From Balneolaceae bacterium (GTDB lineage: Bacteria > Bacteroidota > Rhodothermia > Balneolales > Balneolaceae): a stretch of 41,247 bases of DNA. The stretch covers positions 1 to 41,247 of the forward strand of contig SLPZ01000232.1 of NCBI GenBank assembly GCA_007131725.1. Reading direction: 5' to 3'. The first letter of the stretch is position 1. Each line of letters opens with the position of its first letter. The notes beneath the pieces are model-generated. The model was not told the origin of the DNA, did no database searches, and was given only the letters and a program-made list of their open reading frames with translations. This document shows positions 19,417 to 28,278 of the stretch, in pieces. A program made the translations under genes and the position numbers.

Positions 19417-20669
19417 TGAATCGACTCTTCATATTGGTTTTTTTAACAGGCTTTTTGGCGGCCGAGGCCGTATTTGGCCAATCGTCATATGATCATCTGC
19501 GCTCTCAGATTCTTGAGCGCCAGCAATCCACCCGCTCTCAAATTCAGAACCTGGATCAGCAGATAGAAACCTACACCAAACGCCTGGAAGAGACCACCCT
19601 CGAGTATGATGAGGTTTATCAGCAGTACGAAGAGCTGAACCGTCTCATTGCCCTGCAGCAGGAACGCCTGAGGCAGATGAACCGTGAACAGCGGCAAATT
19701 CAGGAAGAGATTAATTTGATTGAAAACAACCTGGAAGAGCTTGAAGAAAGGCTAAAACAGTTGATTGATCAATACAAAGAAACACTGACCTATCTCTACA
19801 AGCACGGCAGAACCACAGAGCTTGCACTGGTATTAACCTCCACTTCCATCAATCAGCTTATGGTTCGCTCTTACTACCTGGCCAGATTTAACGACCATCT
19901 TCAAGCCCGGGTAGATGAAATTGAAGAAACTCAGCAGCAACTGGAACAATCAAGGCTGGATTTGATCGACACCCGGCAGCGTAATGAAAATGCGCTGGCA
20001 AACATTCGCGAAGAAAACCGGAACCTTGAGCAGCAGCAGTCGCAGCAAAAACAGGTTGTGGAAAAATTACAGGAAGATATCAGCAGCCTCGAAAATCTTC
20101 GAAGGAGGCATGAAGAGCAGCGCGAAAACCTGGAAAACACTATGACAAATCTGATTCGTGAAGAACAGCGCCTGCGCCGTGCAGAAGCCGCCGGAGAAGT
20201 TCCTGTGAGTAGGGAATTTTCTCTCAGCGATGAAGAGCTGTCGGCATTTGAAGAACAATTCAGAGAGCAGCGCGGACAACTGCCCTGGCCGGTTGATAAC
20301 GGCACCATCACCGAACGGTTTGGCGTAAGGGTGAACCCGGTTCACAACACCCGCACACCCAGCCTCGGCATCGACATCTCTGCACCTGCCCGATCGTCTG
20401 TGAGCGTTGTGAGCGACGGGTACGTTTTTGGTGTACAGCCCATGCCCGGTTACGGTGAGGTGGTATTTGTGAACCACGGAAATTACCGCACAGCTTACGG
20501 CAATTTGAGCGAAATTTTTGTGAGGAGAAACCAGGTTTTGAGAAAAGGTGAAGTAATTGGCCTTTCTGGTGATGAAAACTCTACACGCGGCTCAGTACTT
20601 TTCTTTTTAATTCGTGAAGGCGGAGAAATGGTGGACCCGGAACGGTGGCTTCAAGATCCGCGGCCGTGA
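19413..20669 (+). CDS. envC: EnvC-like murein hydrolase activator (coiled coil plus degenerate LytM)
   Basis: 418 residues: a signal peptide (cleavage near VFGQ), a long coiled coil (about 25-270, dominated by Q/E/R/L heptads such as QIQEEINLIENNLEELEERL), then a LytM/M23 domain (about 290-415). In active M23 enzymes zinc is held by HxxxD and HxH. Here the first site reads PSLGIDI with no His, the second Y-H-L becomes AYGNLSE, and the HLHFEI strand is VLFFLI. The ligands are gone, as in EnvC and NlpD, which activate amidases instead of cutting peptidoglycan. It is the last gene of the TPR / DUF4292 operon and probably acts in septal peptidoglycan splitting. Confidence 0.9.
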   Translation: MMNRLFILVFLTGFLAAEAVFGQSSYDHLRSQILERQQSTRSQIQNLDQQIETYTKRLEETTLEYDEVYQQYEELNRLIALQQERLRQMNREQRQIQEEINLIENNLEELEERLKQLIDQYKETLTYLYKHGRTTELALVLTSTSINQLMVRSYYLARFNDHLQARVDEIEETQQQLEQSRLDLIDTRQRNENALANIREENRNLEQQQSQQKQVVEKLQEDISSLENLRRRHEEQRENLENTMTNLIREEQRLRRAEAAGEVPVSREFSLSDEELSAFEEQFREQRGQLPWPVDNGTITERFGVRVNPVHNTRTPSLGIDISAPARSSVSVVSDGYVFGVQPMPGYGEVVFVNHGNYRTAYGNLSEIFVRRNQVLRKGEVIGLSGDENSTRGSVLFFLIREGGEMVDPERWLQDPRP

Positions 20670-20713
20670 GCTTTTTAGAACAGTCACCCCCATTTAATCA
20701 AATTGCCAGAAAA

Positions 20714-21535
20714 TTACCTGGCATCCCTGATGCATCGTACCGAAACGCCATCTTTTTTGCTGGCCGTATTTAGAATCGTGAAATTTTCCCAACTCCAGAT
20801 ACGGAAAACAAATGCATCAGTTGCCGATTCTCTGGAAGACCACCAGACTGCTTCATATCCCAATGCACGATAGTCTCCTTCATATTGGCGATAATCATGG
20901 GAGGTGCGGAAACCAGCCGCATATGCTGTAAAGTCAAATTCATCTCGCCCGAAGTGGTTTTCATTTGCACCCCAGCGCGGATGCACATCCGTGTCGTGTA
21001 CTCCGCCCCAGGGATGGCCAACCTGTCTTGCAGCTTTCAGAGCGTCACCTATCCCATCAAAGCCGGCTTGCCTTTTATCGTTTACAAAATCCCTCATGTC
21101 TTGATACTCATCAAATTCCGGGATCCGCCAGCCTTCGGGGCACAAACCCCTGGGATCTCTGGTTGCCTGCCAATTGTAAAGTATTCCGTATGCATTGACC
21201 ATGTCCTGATCAGAATCAATGCCTTCCACGTCCTGGTGAGGATAAATGGCATAAGCCCCTTCTGATGAAGATTCCCATTCTTCTCTATTTAGCCCGGTTA
21301 TAATGGGAGTTCCGTCATTGTATCGGGTGGTGCGCAGATTTTCGGCCATCCAGATATGCTCCCAAAGTTTTACCGTCTGATACTCATTGCTGTCAATGTC
21401 AGTCAGGGGTGCCGGCTCATAATCATTCTCTCCGTTTTCCCCGTTGCTGTCAAACAGTTTACAGGTGGACATTAACAAACCAAAAAACAACCCTGTCCAC
21501 AGCAATATTTTCCATGACCTGGTTTGATTTTTCAT
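20714..21535 (-). CDS. FISUMP-domain lipoprotein
   Basis: A 273-residue protein with a lipoprotein-type leader (MSTC, Cys25) and a short acidic linker. The rest matches the Fibrobacter succinogenes major paralogous domain: YQTVKLWEHIWMAENLRTTRYNDGTPI, YGILYNWQATRDPRGLCPEGWRIP, then GFR, AVWWSS and a final VSVRCIRD. Such domains are related to the sulfatase-modifying (SUMF1/C-type-lectin-like) fold and are common on Bacteroidota surfaces; their function is not established. It converges with the EnvC-like gene (44-base gap) and diverges from the PIG-L deacetylase gene. Confidence 0.87.
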   Translation of the reverse strand: MKNQTRSWKILLWTGLFFGLLMSTCKLFDSNGENGENDYEPAPLTDIDSNEYQTVKLWEHIWMAENLRTTRYNDGTPIITGLNREEWESSSEGAYAIYPHQDVEGIDSDQDMVNAYGILYNWQATRDPRGLCPEGWRIPEFDEYQDMRDFVNDKRQAGFDGIGDALKAARQVGHPWGGVHDTDVHPRWGANENHFGRDEFDFTAYAAGFRTSHDYRQYEGDYRALGYEAVWWSSRESATDAFVFRIWSWENFTILNTASKKDGVSVRCIRDAR

Positions 21536-21740
21536 CGCAGTGGCACATTTATCTATAAGTAATTTACGGAAAGAAAAGATGGGGAAATATTATAATATGC
21601 TCACGAAGAGCAAAATATTTTTGATGTTGGGTAAATCGGTGAAAAATGCTATTCTGCCTTCATAAGCTTTCTTTATAACCAATATTTCATCGGTTTTTAA
21701 CAGCAAAAAATTTTAACAAATTTAAATACTTCCCTCCATT

Positions 21741-22583
21741 ATGCAACCCTCAAACAAACTTCCAAAAAAATATTACGGTATCTTTTTCACTCTTTTTCTG
21801 TTGTTGACATTCAGCCCGGTTTTATCCTGCGAACAGCACAGCGAGGCTGCTAATTACGATGATGATAAAGTGCTGATGGCCATTTTTGCCCATCCGGATG
21901 ATGAAACGCTCGTTGGTCCCATTTTGCATCAATATGCCAACCGGGGAGTGGAAGTCATACTGGTAACGGCAACCGACGGACGACTCGGTTTTACCGATTT
22001 TTCCGGAATTGATGATGAAGAGGAGCTGGCAGCGGTGAGAAGGGAAGAGCTAAAGTGTGCCGCAGATCTGCTGGGGGCTGAACTGATCCATCTGGATTAC
22101 GAAGACCAGCTTGGCATCTCGGCAGGCCACAACAACCTGATTGACCAAACTCGCGGCATTCTCCGGGACCTGCACCGGATCATCGAAGAGCGAAAACCGG
22201 ATGCCATCATTACTTTCGGGCCGGACGGTTTTTCCAACCATATGGATCACCGGCTGGTGGGAGCAACGGTCACACAGGCGGTTTTAAACAGGGAGTGGGA
22301 TAAAACTCCATCGCTGTTTTATGTGGGTGTCCCCGCATCGCTTCTGGATGATGAAGATGAAAAAATGTTTATGGGTGTAGATGACCGGTACCTCACCATT
22401 CAGATGGCGTTCACCGAAGAAGAAGCCGAGACGGCGATTAACGCAGCTCTTTGCCACGAATCGCAGTTCACACCGGAATTTGTACACGGCTGGTTTATCC
22501 GGCTGCAGGAATGGGGGAATGTCATTCATTTTCGCCCATTCAAAGCTCCCGAAAGAACAGCAGATGATCTTTTGGAGTACTAA
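21741..22583 (+). CDS. PIG-L (LmbE) family deacetylase, lipoprotein
   Basis: A 280-residue zinc hydrolase of the PIG-L/LmbE family, which removes N-acetyl groups from GlcNAc-type sugars in GPI, mycothiol, bacillithiol and antibiotic pathways. The leader ends in a lipobox-like VLSC (Cys30). The metal motif is FAHPDDETL (His51, Asp53-Asp54) and the third ligand is in SNHMDHRLVG. TFGPDGFSNH is the usual family wording. Since it is predicted to be exported and lipidated, it may trim acetyl groups from extracellular or periplasmic amino sugars rather than make a thiol. It is followed by 580 bases of repeat-rich sequence and seems monocistronic. Confidence 0.9.
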   Translation: MQPSNKLPKKYYGIFFTLFLLLTFSPVLSCEQHSEAANYDDDKVLMAIFAHPDDETLVGPILHQYANRGVEVILVTATDGRLGFTDFSGIDDEEELAAVRREELKCAADLLGAELIHLDYEDQLGISAGHNNLIDQTRGILRDLHRIIEERKPDAIITFGPDGFSNHMDHRLVGATVTQAVLNREWDKTPSLFYVGVPASLLDDEDEKMFMGVDDRYLTIQMAFTEEEAETAINAALCHESQFTPEFVHGWFIRLQEWGNVIHFRPFKAPERTADDLLEY

Positions 22584-22592
22584 ACCAAACAA

Positions 22593-22797
22593 CCTGCCAG
22601 AGTGCCGTGTTTTTCGGCTCCTGGAAGAGTTGTGGGTTAGGTGGAAAGGTTTTTGTAAAGGAAATGGTGGGCAGGAAACCGCGACTCTTGCAGGATGCCT
22701 TGAAAAGCACAAGGCAACTCTTCCAGGTCGCTCAATTGAACCACCAACCACGACTCTGCCAGGAATCCCGGCAAATACCCCGGGATACTCTTGCAGG
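22593..22797. repeat. Six copies of an 11-bp motif: two inverted, four direct with about 34-bp period
   Basis: Direct units: actcttgcagg (22684), actcttccagg (22717), actctgccagg (22753), actcttgcagg (22787), spaced 33, 36 and 34 bases. Inverted units: cctgccagagt (22593) and cctggaagagt (22620). The unit at 22717 is the exact reverse complement of that at 22620. Short hairpins (cctt-gaaaagcac-aagg; cccgg-caaatac-cccggg) fall between units. It is not a CRISPR array: the repeats are too short and differ from each other. Confidence 0.6.
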
Positions 22798-22984
22798 TCG
22801 CTAAATCAAAACAAACCTGCCGGATTCCGAACGCGGAGAGGTCTTGGCTGAGCTGGGAACCTCTGATACCTGAATAATTTCAAAATCCTCAATCCCGTTA
22901 AATTTTTATACAGCAGATATTCAAATTCTGCCCGGGCAGTCTAAAACGGTTATCTTTAAGGATGTATTTAGCTGGGGAAACCCA

Positions 22985-23085
22985 GTGACCTTGAAGCGTT
23001 ACCGGTGATTTTCCGGAATCCTTCAAGCGTCACTTCATCGCAAAAGAACGCTTCAAGGAGCTTACGCACGCTTGAAGGTTCTTTT
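22985..23085 (+). repeat. Double-hairpin dispersed repeat (family C), copy 1
   Basis: A ~100-bp unit with two bulged hairpins: gtgaccttgaagcg... with ...cttcaagcgtcac (22985-23033), then aacgcttcaag with cgcttgaaggtt (about 23048-23080). A nearly identical copy lies in inverse orientation at 33051-33153. The unit sits between the PIG-L and SUMF1 genes and does not code for protein. It could be a mobile REP-like element or a structured RNA. Confidence 0.75.
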
Positions 23086-23104
23086 TATCAGGGACTACCC
23101 GTCA

Positions 23105-23130
23105 GACCGCTTTGAGCGGTCAGACGGGTA
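23105..23130. repeat. Short dispersed palindrome (family B), copy 2
   Basis: The hairpin gaccgc-tttga-gcggtc followed by agacgggta matches 16714-16739. It directly follows the double-hairpin repeat. No gene is present between 22584 and 23164. Confidence 0.6.
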
Positions 23131-23164
23131 ACTCTTGGAATAACGGTAATGCTCAGATTTCTGA

Positions 23165-23938
23165 ATGATGCGGATGGGGGTGATCATATCGGTTTTGCTC
23201 ATATTTCTGCCGTTAAGAGCAATGGCTCAAACGGAAGAAAAATCCCCGGCCGTACCGGAATATGAAATGATTTTGGTTGAAGGAGGTAATTTTTATATGG
23301 GAGATCTGTTTTACCAGCACAACCCCGATGCGCTGCCGGTACATCCCGTATACCTGGATGATTTCTATATCGGAAAATATCCTGTTACCTTCGAAGAATA
23401 CGATGCCTTTGCTTCCGCGAATGGACTCCCGCTTCCAAATGACGGCGGACGAGGCCGCGGCAACCGGGCTGTTGTGAATGTTAGCTGGGATGATGCTCTC
23501 GAATTCTGCAACTCTTTGGGTTACCGCCTGCCAACTGAACAGGAGTGGGAATACGCTGCCAGGTCGGGAGGCAGGCATGAAGTTTTTTCCGGTACAAACG
23601 CGCGCGACAGCCTTGACTATTTTGCGCATTTCCAATATAACAGTCCGCCTGTAAGCCAGCCGGTGGGAACCAAGCTGCCCAACGGACTGGGTATTTATGA
23701 TATGAGCGGTAATGTTTACGAATGGATTGGTGACTGGTATATGCAATACCATAGCAACCCCCGCAGGAGATATAAATTTTCGCTGGACAGAAGTGATCTC
23801 CGTGTGATCCGGGGAGGCAGCGTTATGCAACTTCCATTTCCCATCCGGACTTACTGGAGGGTTTATACTTTCCGCGATACCAGAAGCCCTGAAATTGGTA
23901 TCCGGTGTGCTTCATCGGTAATTCCGCAAGAAAACTAA
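23165..23938 (+). CDS. SUMF1-domain (formylglycine-generating-enzyme-like) secreted protein
   Basis: A 257-residue protein with a signal peptide (to AMAQ) and a single SUMF1/FGE-sulfatase domain. Typical phrases are MILVEGGNFYMGD, HPVYLDDFYIGKYPVT, VNVSWDDALEFCN, YRLPTEQEWEYAAR, GIYDMSGNVYEWIGDW, RVIRGGSV and EIGIRCA. The last part reads RTYWRVYTFRDTRSPEIG; I do not see the closely spaced catalytic cysteines of true formylglycine-generating enzymes, so this is probably a structural or binding member, not a sulfatase maturase. No sulfatase gene is seen in the window. The FISUMP protein at 20.7 kb has a distantly related fold. Confidence 0.87.
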   Translation: MMRMGVIISVLLIFLPLRAMAQTEEKSPAVPEYEMILVEGGNFYMGDLFYQHNPDALPVHPVYLDDFYIGKYPVTFEEYDAFASANGLPLPNDGGRGRGNRAVVNVSWDDALEFCNSLGYRLPTEQEWEYAARSGGRHEVFSGTNARDSLDYFAHFQYNSPPVSQPVGTKLPNGLGIYDMSGNVYEWIGDWYMQYHSNPRRRYKFSLDRSDLRVIRGGSVMQLPFPIRTYWRVYTFRDTRSPEIGIRCASSVIPQEN

Positions 23939-23969
23939 ATCACCAGGAAAAAATTTTTCCCTCATCCAA

Positions 23970-25169
23970 TCAGCGGGAAACCAGCGTGGCGCTGATCACC
24001 TCATCCTGGCGGGTTCGGATACTCTCAAGAATATCTGCCGATGGCTCCGTATCGATCTGAATGGTACAGCAGGCTGTTTTATTGCCGTCAAAAATCACAT
24101 TACTGAGCTCCTGCGCATTAATGTCAGCGTGTTTCAGTTCGCTCATCACATTGGCGATAACGCCGGGTTTATCATAATGACGTACAACGAGCTGCCATGG
24201 TGCATCGGTCTGTTCACTCCTGTTAATCCAGTTTCGCACATAACCATCCTGAACATATCCACGAACAATATCCACTGCATCAGCGGCCACGGCAAGCTGT
24301 GCCTGCTTCGTGCTCGCGCCAATATGATGGCTGATATAGGCATTATCAATTCCCTGAAATCGGCTTGTGAAATCTCCCTGTTTAAATTCAGGCTCATCAC
24401 TAAACACATCAAGCCCTGCTTTCAGCCTGCCGGATTTAAGCTCTTCAATCAGAGCATCTTCATCAACAATCCCGGCTCTTGAAGTATTGATGAAAAAGGC
24501 GCCATCTTTTAAAGCGGATAAAATTTCCTTAGATATAATTCCTTTTGTATGCTCATTTTGTGCAAGATGCACACTCAAAATGTCCGCTTTCGAAGCAACT
24601 TCTTTAATGCTGTCTGCATAAATAATTTCCAATTCTTCAGCTATTTCGGGAGTTAGGGATCGCGACCAAGCCACAACCGGCATCCCAAAAGACTTTGCCC
24701 TTACAATGACTTCCCTTCCAATCTGGCCGGTTCCGATAATCCCCAATGTTTTACCGAATAAACCGTCTGCTTTACTGTAAACCGCTTTATTCCATTTGCC
24801 CTCTCTAAAGTCAACAACATTATCTCCTAAAAACCTGTCGAGAGCTAAAATAAGCCCCATGGTTAATTCGGCTACGGCGATTGCATTTTTCCCGGGACAA
24901 TTGGCTACAAAAATACCAAGATTACTGGCAGCTTCGATGTCTATGTTATTAACACCTGCCCCTGCTCGGATAATAAGGCTGAGTGATTTGCTGTTTTTTA
25001 TACACGTTTCACTCACAACGGTTGAACGCACAATCAGCACCTGTGCATCTTCCAGACCCTGTTCAAGATCTGCGGCAGTGGTTTGTGGCTTTGAAACGAC
25101 GTTAAGTCCAAGATTTTGAAGATCTGAAATGGCTTGTTCGGGTAGTTTGTCAGCTAAATAAATAGTCAT
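23970..25169 (-). CDS. serA: D-3-phosphoglycerate dehydrogenase, ACT-domain type
   Basis: Oxidises 3-phosphoglycerate to 3-phosphohydroxypyruvate with NAD, the first step of serine synthesis. The 399 residues hold the N-terminal substrate domain, the Rossmann motif GIIGTGQIGRE (144-153), the signature INTSRAGIVDEDAL with catalytic Arg, a Glu in SDEPEF and the general-acid His in SHHIGAST, then an ACT domain (LVVRHYDKPGVIANVMSELK onward) that in this family binds serine for feedback inhibition. Length and order match the ~400-residue SerA class. It is alone on the minus strand, converging with the SUMF1 gene. Another 2-hydroxyacid dehydrogenase is possible, but the C-terminal ACT domain favours SerA. 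Confidence 0.9.
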   Translation of the reverse strand: MTIYLADKLPEQAISDLQNLGLNVVSKPQTTAADLEQGLEDAQVLIVRSTVVSETCIKNSKSLSLIIRAGAGVNNIDIEAASNLGIFVANCPGKNAIAVAELTMGLILALDRFLGDNVVDFREGKWNKAVYSKADGLFGKTLGIIGTGQIGREVIVRAKSFGMPVVAWSRSLTPEIAEELEIIYADSIKEVASKADILSVHLAQNEHTKGIISKEILSALKDGAFFINTSRAGIVDEDALIEELKSGRLKAGLDVFSDEPEFKQGDFTSRFQGIDNAYISHHIGASTKQAQLAVAADAVDIVRGYVQDGYVRNWINRSEQTDAPWQLVVRHYDKPGVIANVMSELKHADINAQELSNVIFDGNKTACCTIQIDTEPSADILESIRTRQDEVISATLVSR

Positions 25170-25590
25170 GGCAGTAGATTTATTTAATATTCTCTTTTCT
25201 TAAAGTTACATAAAGGGGAGAACTTCCCGAAATTCTGTTTTGATGAAGATGAGAGAAGAAAAAATAGATACAGCGAAATTCAGCGATTCATCTGTGTTAA
25301 TTTGCGAGAAAATTTTTGGTTCATTTGAAAACTCTGTGGGTTGCGGGACGGAAATTTTTAGAAGGTTTTTAGTTGACAGTAGGCAGTTGACAATTTTATA
25401 ATTTGGTTTGAATTTAATCATCTGTTTTTATTTGTATTTAAAGATCATTTACCGTCTATATTTATCCAAATGAGTTGTCAACTGACAACTGCCTACTTTT
25501 AATTAACAGCAACCATGATTTAGTCTTATCGGCAATTACCCACAAAGTTTTCTGTAGAACCAAAAATTTATAGTATTCAGGTTGCTCAAT
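25170..25590. repeat. Intergenic region with inverted repeat of 'agtaggcagttg'
   Basis: The 421 bases between two minus-strand genes hold no gene. agtaggcagttg (25378-25389) recurs as caactgcctact (25486-25497), each embedded in further gttgaca/tgtcaac phrases, so the segment 25370-25500 can form a long imperfect hairpin. Wording of this kind ('cagttgacagtaggcag') is a familiar low-complexity dispersed repeat of Bacteroidota. Confidence 0.55.
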
Positions 25591-26853
25591 TTAAGATTGC
25601 CGTCGTTTTTCTTTTTGAATCAGGCCAAAAGCAATCCAAACGGTGGTGGCAACGATGAGGGCGGTTAGTGCAAACGGCAGCCCGAAATATACGGCAAACA
25701 GTGCGCCACCCCATGTGGGGCCAATCATCCGCCCCAGGCCGGATAAACCCTGCGATGCCCCCATCACAGCTCCGACATTGTCATCGTTCGCTTCTTTGGA
25801 AATCAGGCTGGTGATGGTGGGCGTGTTAAGGCTTTTTCCAAGTGCCATCAACCCAAGAAAAACCGCGAGCGTGAGCATATTATGAGCAAGCGGGATCAAA
25901 CCAAGCCCGATAACCATGATAATGTTACCGGCCATGAATAGTTTTTCTTCGGCAAAAATATTGGTCAGCGGTTTGATCAAAAAACCCTGAACCACCACGG
26001 CAATAATCCCGATGTAAAAAAACTGGATGCCAACTTCTTCAGCCGTCATGGAAAGTTCAGCCTCGGCAAAGAGCGGGAATGCGCTGTAAAGGCTCGACTC
26101 ACCGAACGATAACAGGAAAAATCCAATGATGAGAGGAATGAGGAATCCCCGTGCCGATTTCCCTTTTTGGTCAGACAGTAGCCGCCAGAACCTCGGGGTG
26201 AACACGCTTGGCCGGCGGTAAAATGCTTTGCGTTCTTTGGTGGTATCCACGGTTTCGGGCAGCTTGAACAGTACCATTAAAAAACTGCAAAAGGAGAGAA
26301 ATGCCGCAAAAAAGCCCGGCAAAGCAAATCGGTTAGTACTCATCCATTCGGCAAATGTTGTCCATCCCAGTCCGGCAATAAAATCGTGGAAGGAGGAGTG
26401 TATAAGCAGTGTGGCGGTTGCGGGGCCAATCACAAAACCGATTCCAAAAGCCGCCCCGATCAGACCCATGCCACGGGCACGGTTTTCATCATCGGTAACA
26501 TCGGCGATGTAGGCCTGTGCCGTCGAGATGTTTCCGCCCATCATTCCGGCAACCACCCTTGAGAAAAAGAGTACGCCAAGCGACTCGGCCAGCCCGAAAA
26601 TGATGTAGGCAATCACCGCCCCGAATGTACTGAGCAGCATGATGGGCCGCCGTCCGATACGATCAGACCAGCTCCCCCAGATGGGTGAAAAATTAAGCTG
26701 CATAAAGGAATAAACGCTGTACAGCAACCCGATCATAACGGCGGAAGCGGCAAATTCCTGTGCGTAGAACGGAAGCAGCGGCAGCACGATCCCGAATCCG
26801 AGAAGATCGATCATTACCACCAGAAATACAGTTGCGAGCGCAGGTTTATTCAT
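25591..26853 (-). CDS. MFS drug-type exporter (DHA1/TetA-like)
   Basis: A 420-residue polytopic protein with 12 predicted membrane helices in two halves separated by a loop (KLPETVDTTKERKAFYRR). Motif A of the major facilitator superfamily is GSWSDRIGRRPIM after helix 2, and helix 1 carries MIDLLGFGIVLPLLPFYA, the Asp-containing phrase typical of TetA and related proton-drug antiporters. Motif C-like GAAFGIGFVIGPA is in helix 5. It probably exports a small lipophilic compound in exchange for protons; the substrate is unknown. No TetR-type regulator is next to it, so tetracycline resistance should not be assumed. Confidence 0.9.
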   Translation of the reverse strand: MNKPALATVFLVVMIDLLGFGIVLPLLPFYAQEFAASAVMIGLLYSVYSFMQLNFSPIWGSWSDRIGRRPIMLLSTFGAVIAYIIFGLAESLGVLFFSRVVAGMMGGNISTAQAYIADVTDDENRARGMGLIGAAFGIGFVIGPATATLLIHSSFHDFIAGLGWTTFAEWMSTNRFALPGFFAAFLSFCSFLMVLFKLPETVDTTKERKAFYRRPSVFTPRFWRLLSDQKGKSARGFLIPLIIGFFLLSFGESSLYSAFPLFAEAELSMTAEEVGIQFFYIGIIAVVVQGFLIKPLTNIFAEEKLFMAGNIIMVIGLGLIPLAHNMLTLAVFLGLMALGKSLNTPTITSLISKEANDDNVGAVMGASQGLSGLGRMIGPTWGGALFAVYFGLPFALTALIVATTVWIAFGLIQKEKRRQS

Positions 26854-27075
26854 TCGGGATTTTTATTCAACAAAAATAATTTTATTAAACGATTCAATTT
26901 CATCCAATTATCACAGACCGGTAAAGATAGACTCTTTGGATTAACAATTCACAAACTAAATTTTAGAGCAATTCTGTTGAAGGAACTGGTTTTTATTGCT
27001 ATCGTACAGGGTATTTATGAGAATAGCTAACAGATAGTTGCGAGGTATCATTTCAAACTTTTTAATGAACTGACA

Positions 27076-28050
27076 ATGAGGCAAATTCAGGTTTTATGTA
27101 TTGTTTTCATCTTATTTTCTGCATGGTCTTGCCGGTCAGATTCACCCGAAGCAGAAGAAGCTCCTCCGCTTGAATTCTATCAGCCGACTGATCCCAACAC
27201 TCCGCGTGTGGTGTTCGTTACCGGCGATGAGGAGTACCGATCCGAAGAGAGCATGCCCATGCTGGCTCGTATTTTAAAAAACAGGTATGGCTTTAATGTG
27301 GAGGTTGCCTACTCAGTTACCGATGGGTTTATCGATCCGAACCGGCGCGACAACATCGCGGGACTTGAAGCCCTTGAGAATGCCGACATGATGGTGATGT
27401 TTACGCGGTTCAGAAACCTGCCAGATGATCAGTTGCAATACATTCTTGATTTTGCTGAATCCGGCCGGCCGATGGCGGGTTTCCGAACTTCGACACACGC
27501 GTTTCAGTACGGAGAGAGTCATGCTTACAGCTACTTGGACGAAGAGTGGCCGCGGTATGTTTTTGGCTTGCCGTGGATCAGCCATTTTGGCTCTGAACAT
27601 TCAACGGGTGTTTTTTTATCGGAAGAAAACAGAGGCCACCCTGTTTTAAATGGAGTAGACCCGTTTTATGCAAGAAGCTGGCTGTATGATGCTTCAGAGC
27701 TGAGTACGGCTGCCCAACCCTTGTTGATTGGCAGAGCAATTGAGGGTGATGAACCGGATGGAGATTATTTCGGAGATCCGCATGTTGTTGCATGGACAAA
27801 ACTTTATGAAGGAGAAAACGGAACCAGCCGGGTATTTTTCACTACGCTTGGCCATCCTTACGATTTTAATAATTTGCATATGCGGCGGACAGCAATTCAG
27901 GGAATTTTCTGGGCGCTTGGCCTGGAAGACAGAATCCCACAGGAGGGGCTAAATGTGGATGTGATCGGTTTTTACAATCCAAATCCTGCAGGTGTGGATC
28001 AATTCAAACAGAATATTCGTCCGGGAGATATTTTCCTGCGAATTGATTGA
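27076..28050 (+). CDS. ThuA-like lipoprotein
   Basis: A 324-residue protein with a lipoprotein leader ending SAWSC (Cys19). The mature part matches the ThuA-like (trehalose utilisation-like, class I glutamine amidotransferase-type) fold: RVVFVTGDEEYRSEESMPML, ADMMVMFTRFRNLPDDQ, GRPMAGFRTSTHAF, ISHFGSEHSTGV, HPVLNGVDPF, VVAWTKLYEG and FFTTLGHPYDF. The Cys nucleophile of true amidotransferases is replaced (AGFRTSTHAF). Members are frequent in Bacteroidota and Planctomycetes sugar-use regions, but their activity is unclear. It stands alone, diverging from the MFS gene across 222 featureless bases. Confidence 0.88.
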   Translation: MRQIQVLCIVFILFSAWSCRSDSPEAEEAPPLEFYQPTDPNTPRVVFVTGDEEYRSEESMPMLARILKNRYGFNVEVAYSVTDGFIDPNRRDNIAGLEALENADMMVMFTRFRNLPDDQLQYILDFAESGRPMAGFRTSTHAFQYGESHAYSYLDEEWPRYVFGLPWISHFGSEHSTGVFLSEENRGHPVLNGVDPFYARSWLYDASELSTAAQPLLIGRAIEGDEPDGDYFGDPHVVAWTKLYEGENGTSRVFFTTLGHPYDFNNLHMRRTAIQGIFWALGLEDRIPQEGLNVDVIGFYNPNPAGVDQFKQNIRPGDIFLRID

Positions 28051-28123
28051 ACTTATTGTTTTCTCTGAAGAATGCTTATAAATTATCTATTGTCGTGTCA
28101 ACAAAAGAATGCAGGTCATATGG

Positions 28124-28228
28124 GACTTCCGAAGTCTGCATCAGCACTACCAAAAGGTCTGGAAGATAAAATTAGCCAATGTTTTATTAAAACCAGCAAG
28201 ACTTCGGAAGTCTTTGCCAAACTGCCAT
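28124..28228 (+). repeat. 105-bp dispersed repeat (family D), copy 1
   Basis: It begins with the palindrome gacttccgaagtc (28124-28136) and ends with gacttcggaagtc (28200-28212) plus tttgccaaactgccat. The interior phrase attagccaatgttttatta is shared with copy 2 at 29510-29616, in the same orientation. The two copies bracket the small lipoprotein gene at 28279. A shortened inverted copy lies at 40791-40827. Confidence 0.78.
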
Positions 28229-28278
28229 TCTCTAATTGAAATAAAACTATGTAAGTCAGGATAAATTAATCATGATAT

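Noticed and set aside
22684-22797. Possible CRISPR-like array (motif every ~34 bases)
   Set aside because: Repeats are only 11 bp and not identical, the intervals are partly palindromic, and no cas gene is present in the window.
23165-23938. Functional formylglycine-generating enzyme
   Set aside because: The expected catalytic Cys pattern is not visible and no sulfatase is nearby, so only the SUMF1 domain is called.
25591-26853. Tetracycline resistance gene call for the MFS exporter
   Set aside because: Only general TetA-like motifs are visible and there is no adjacent TetR regulator; substrate cannot be named.
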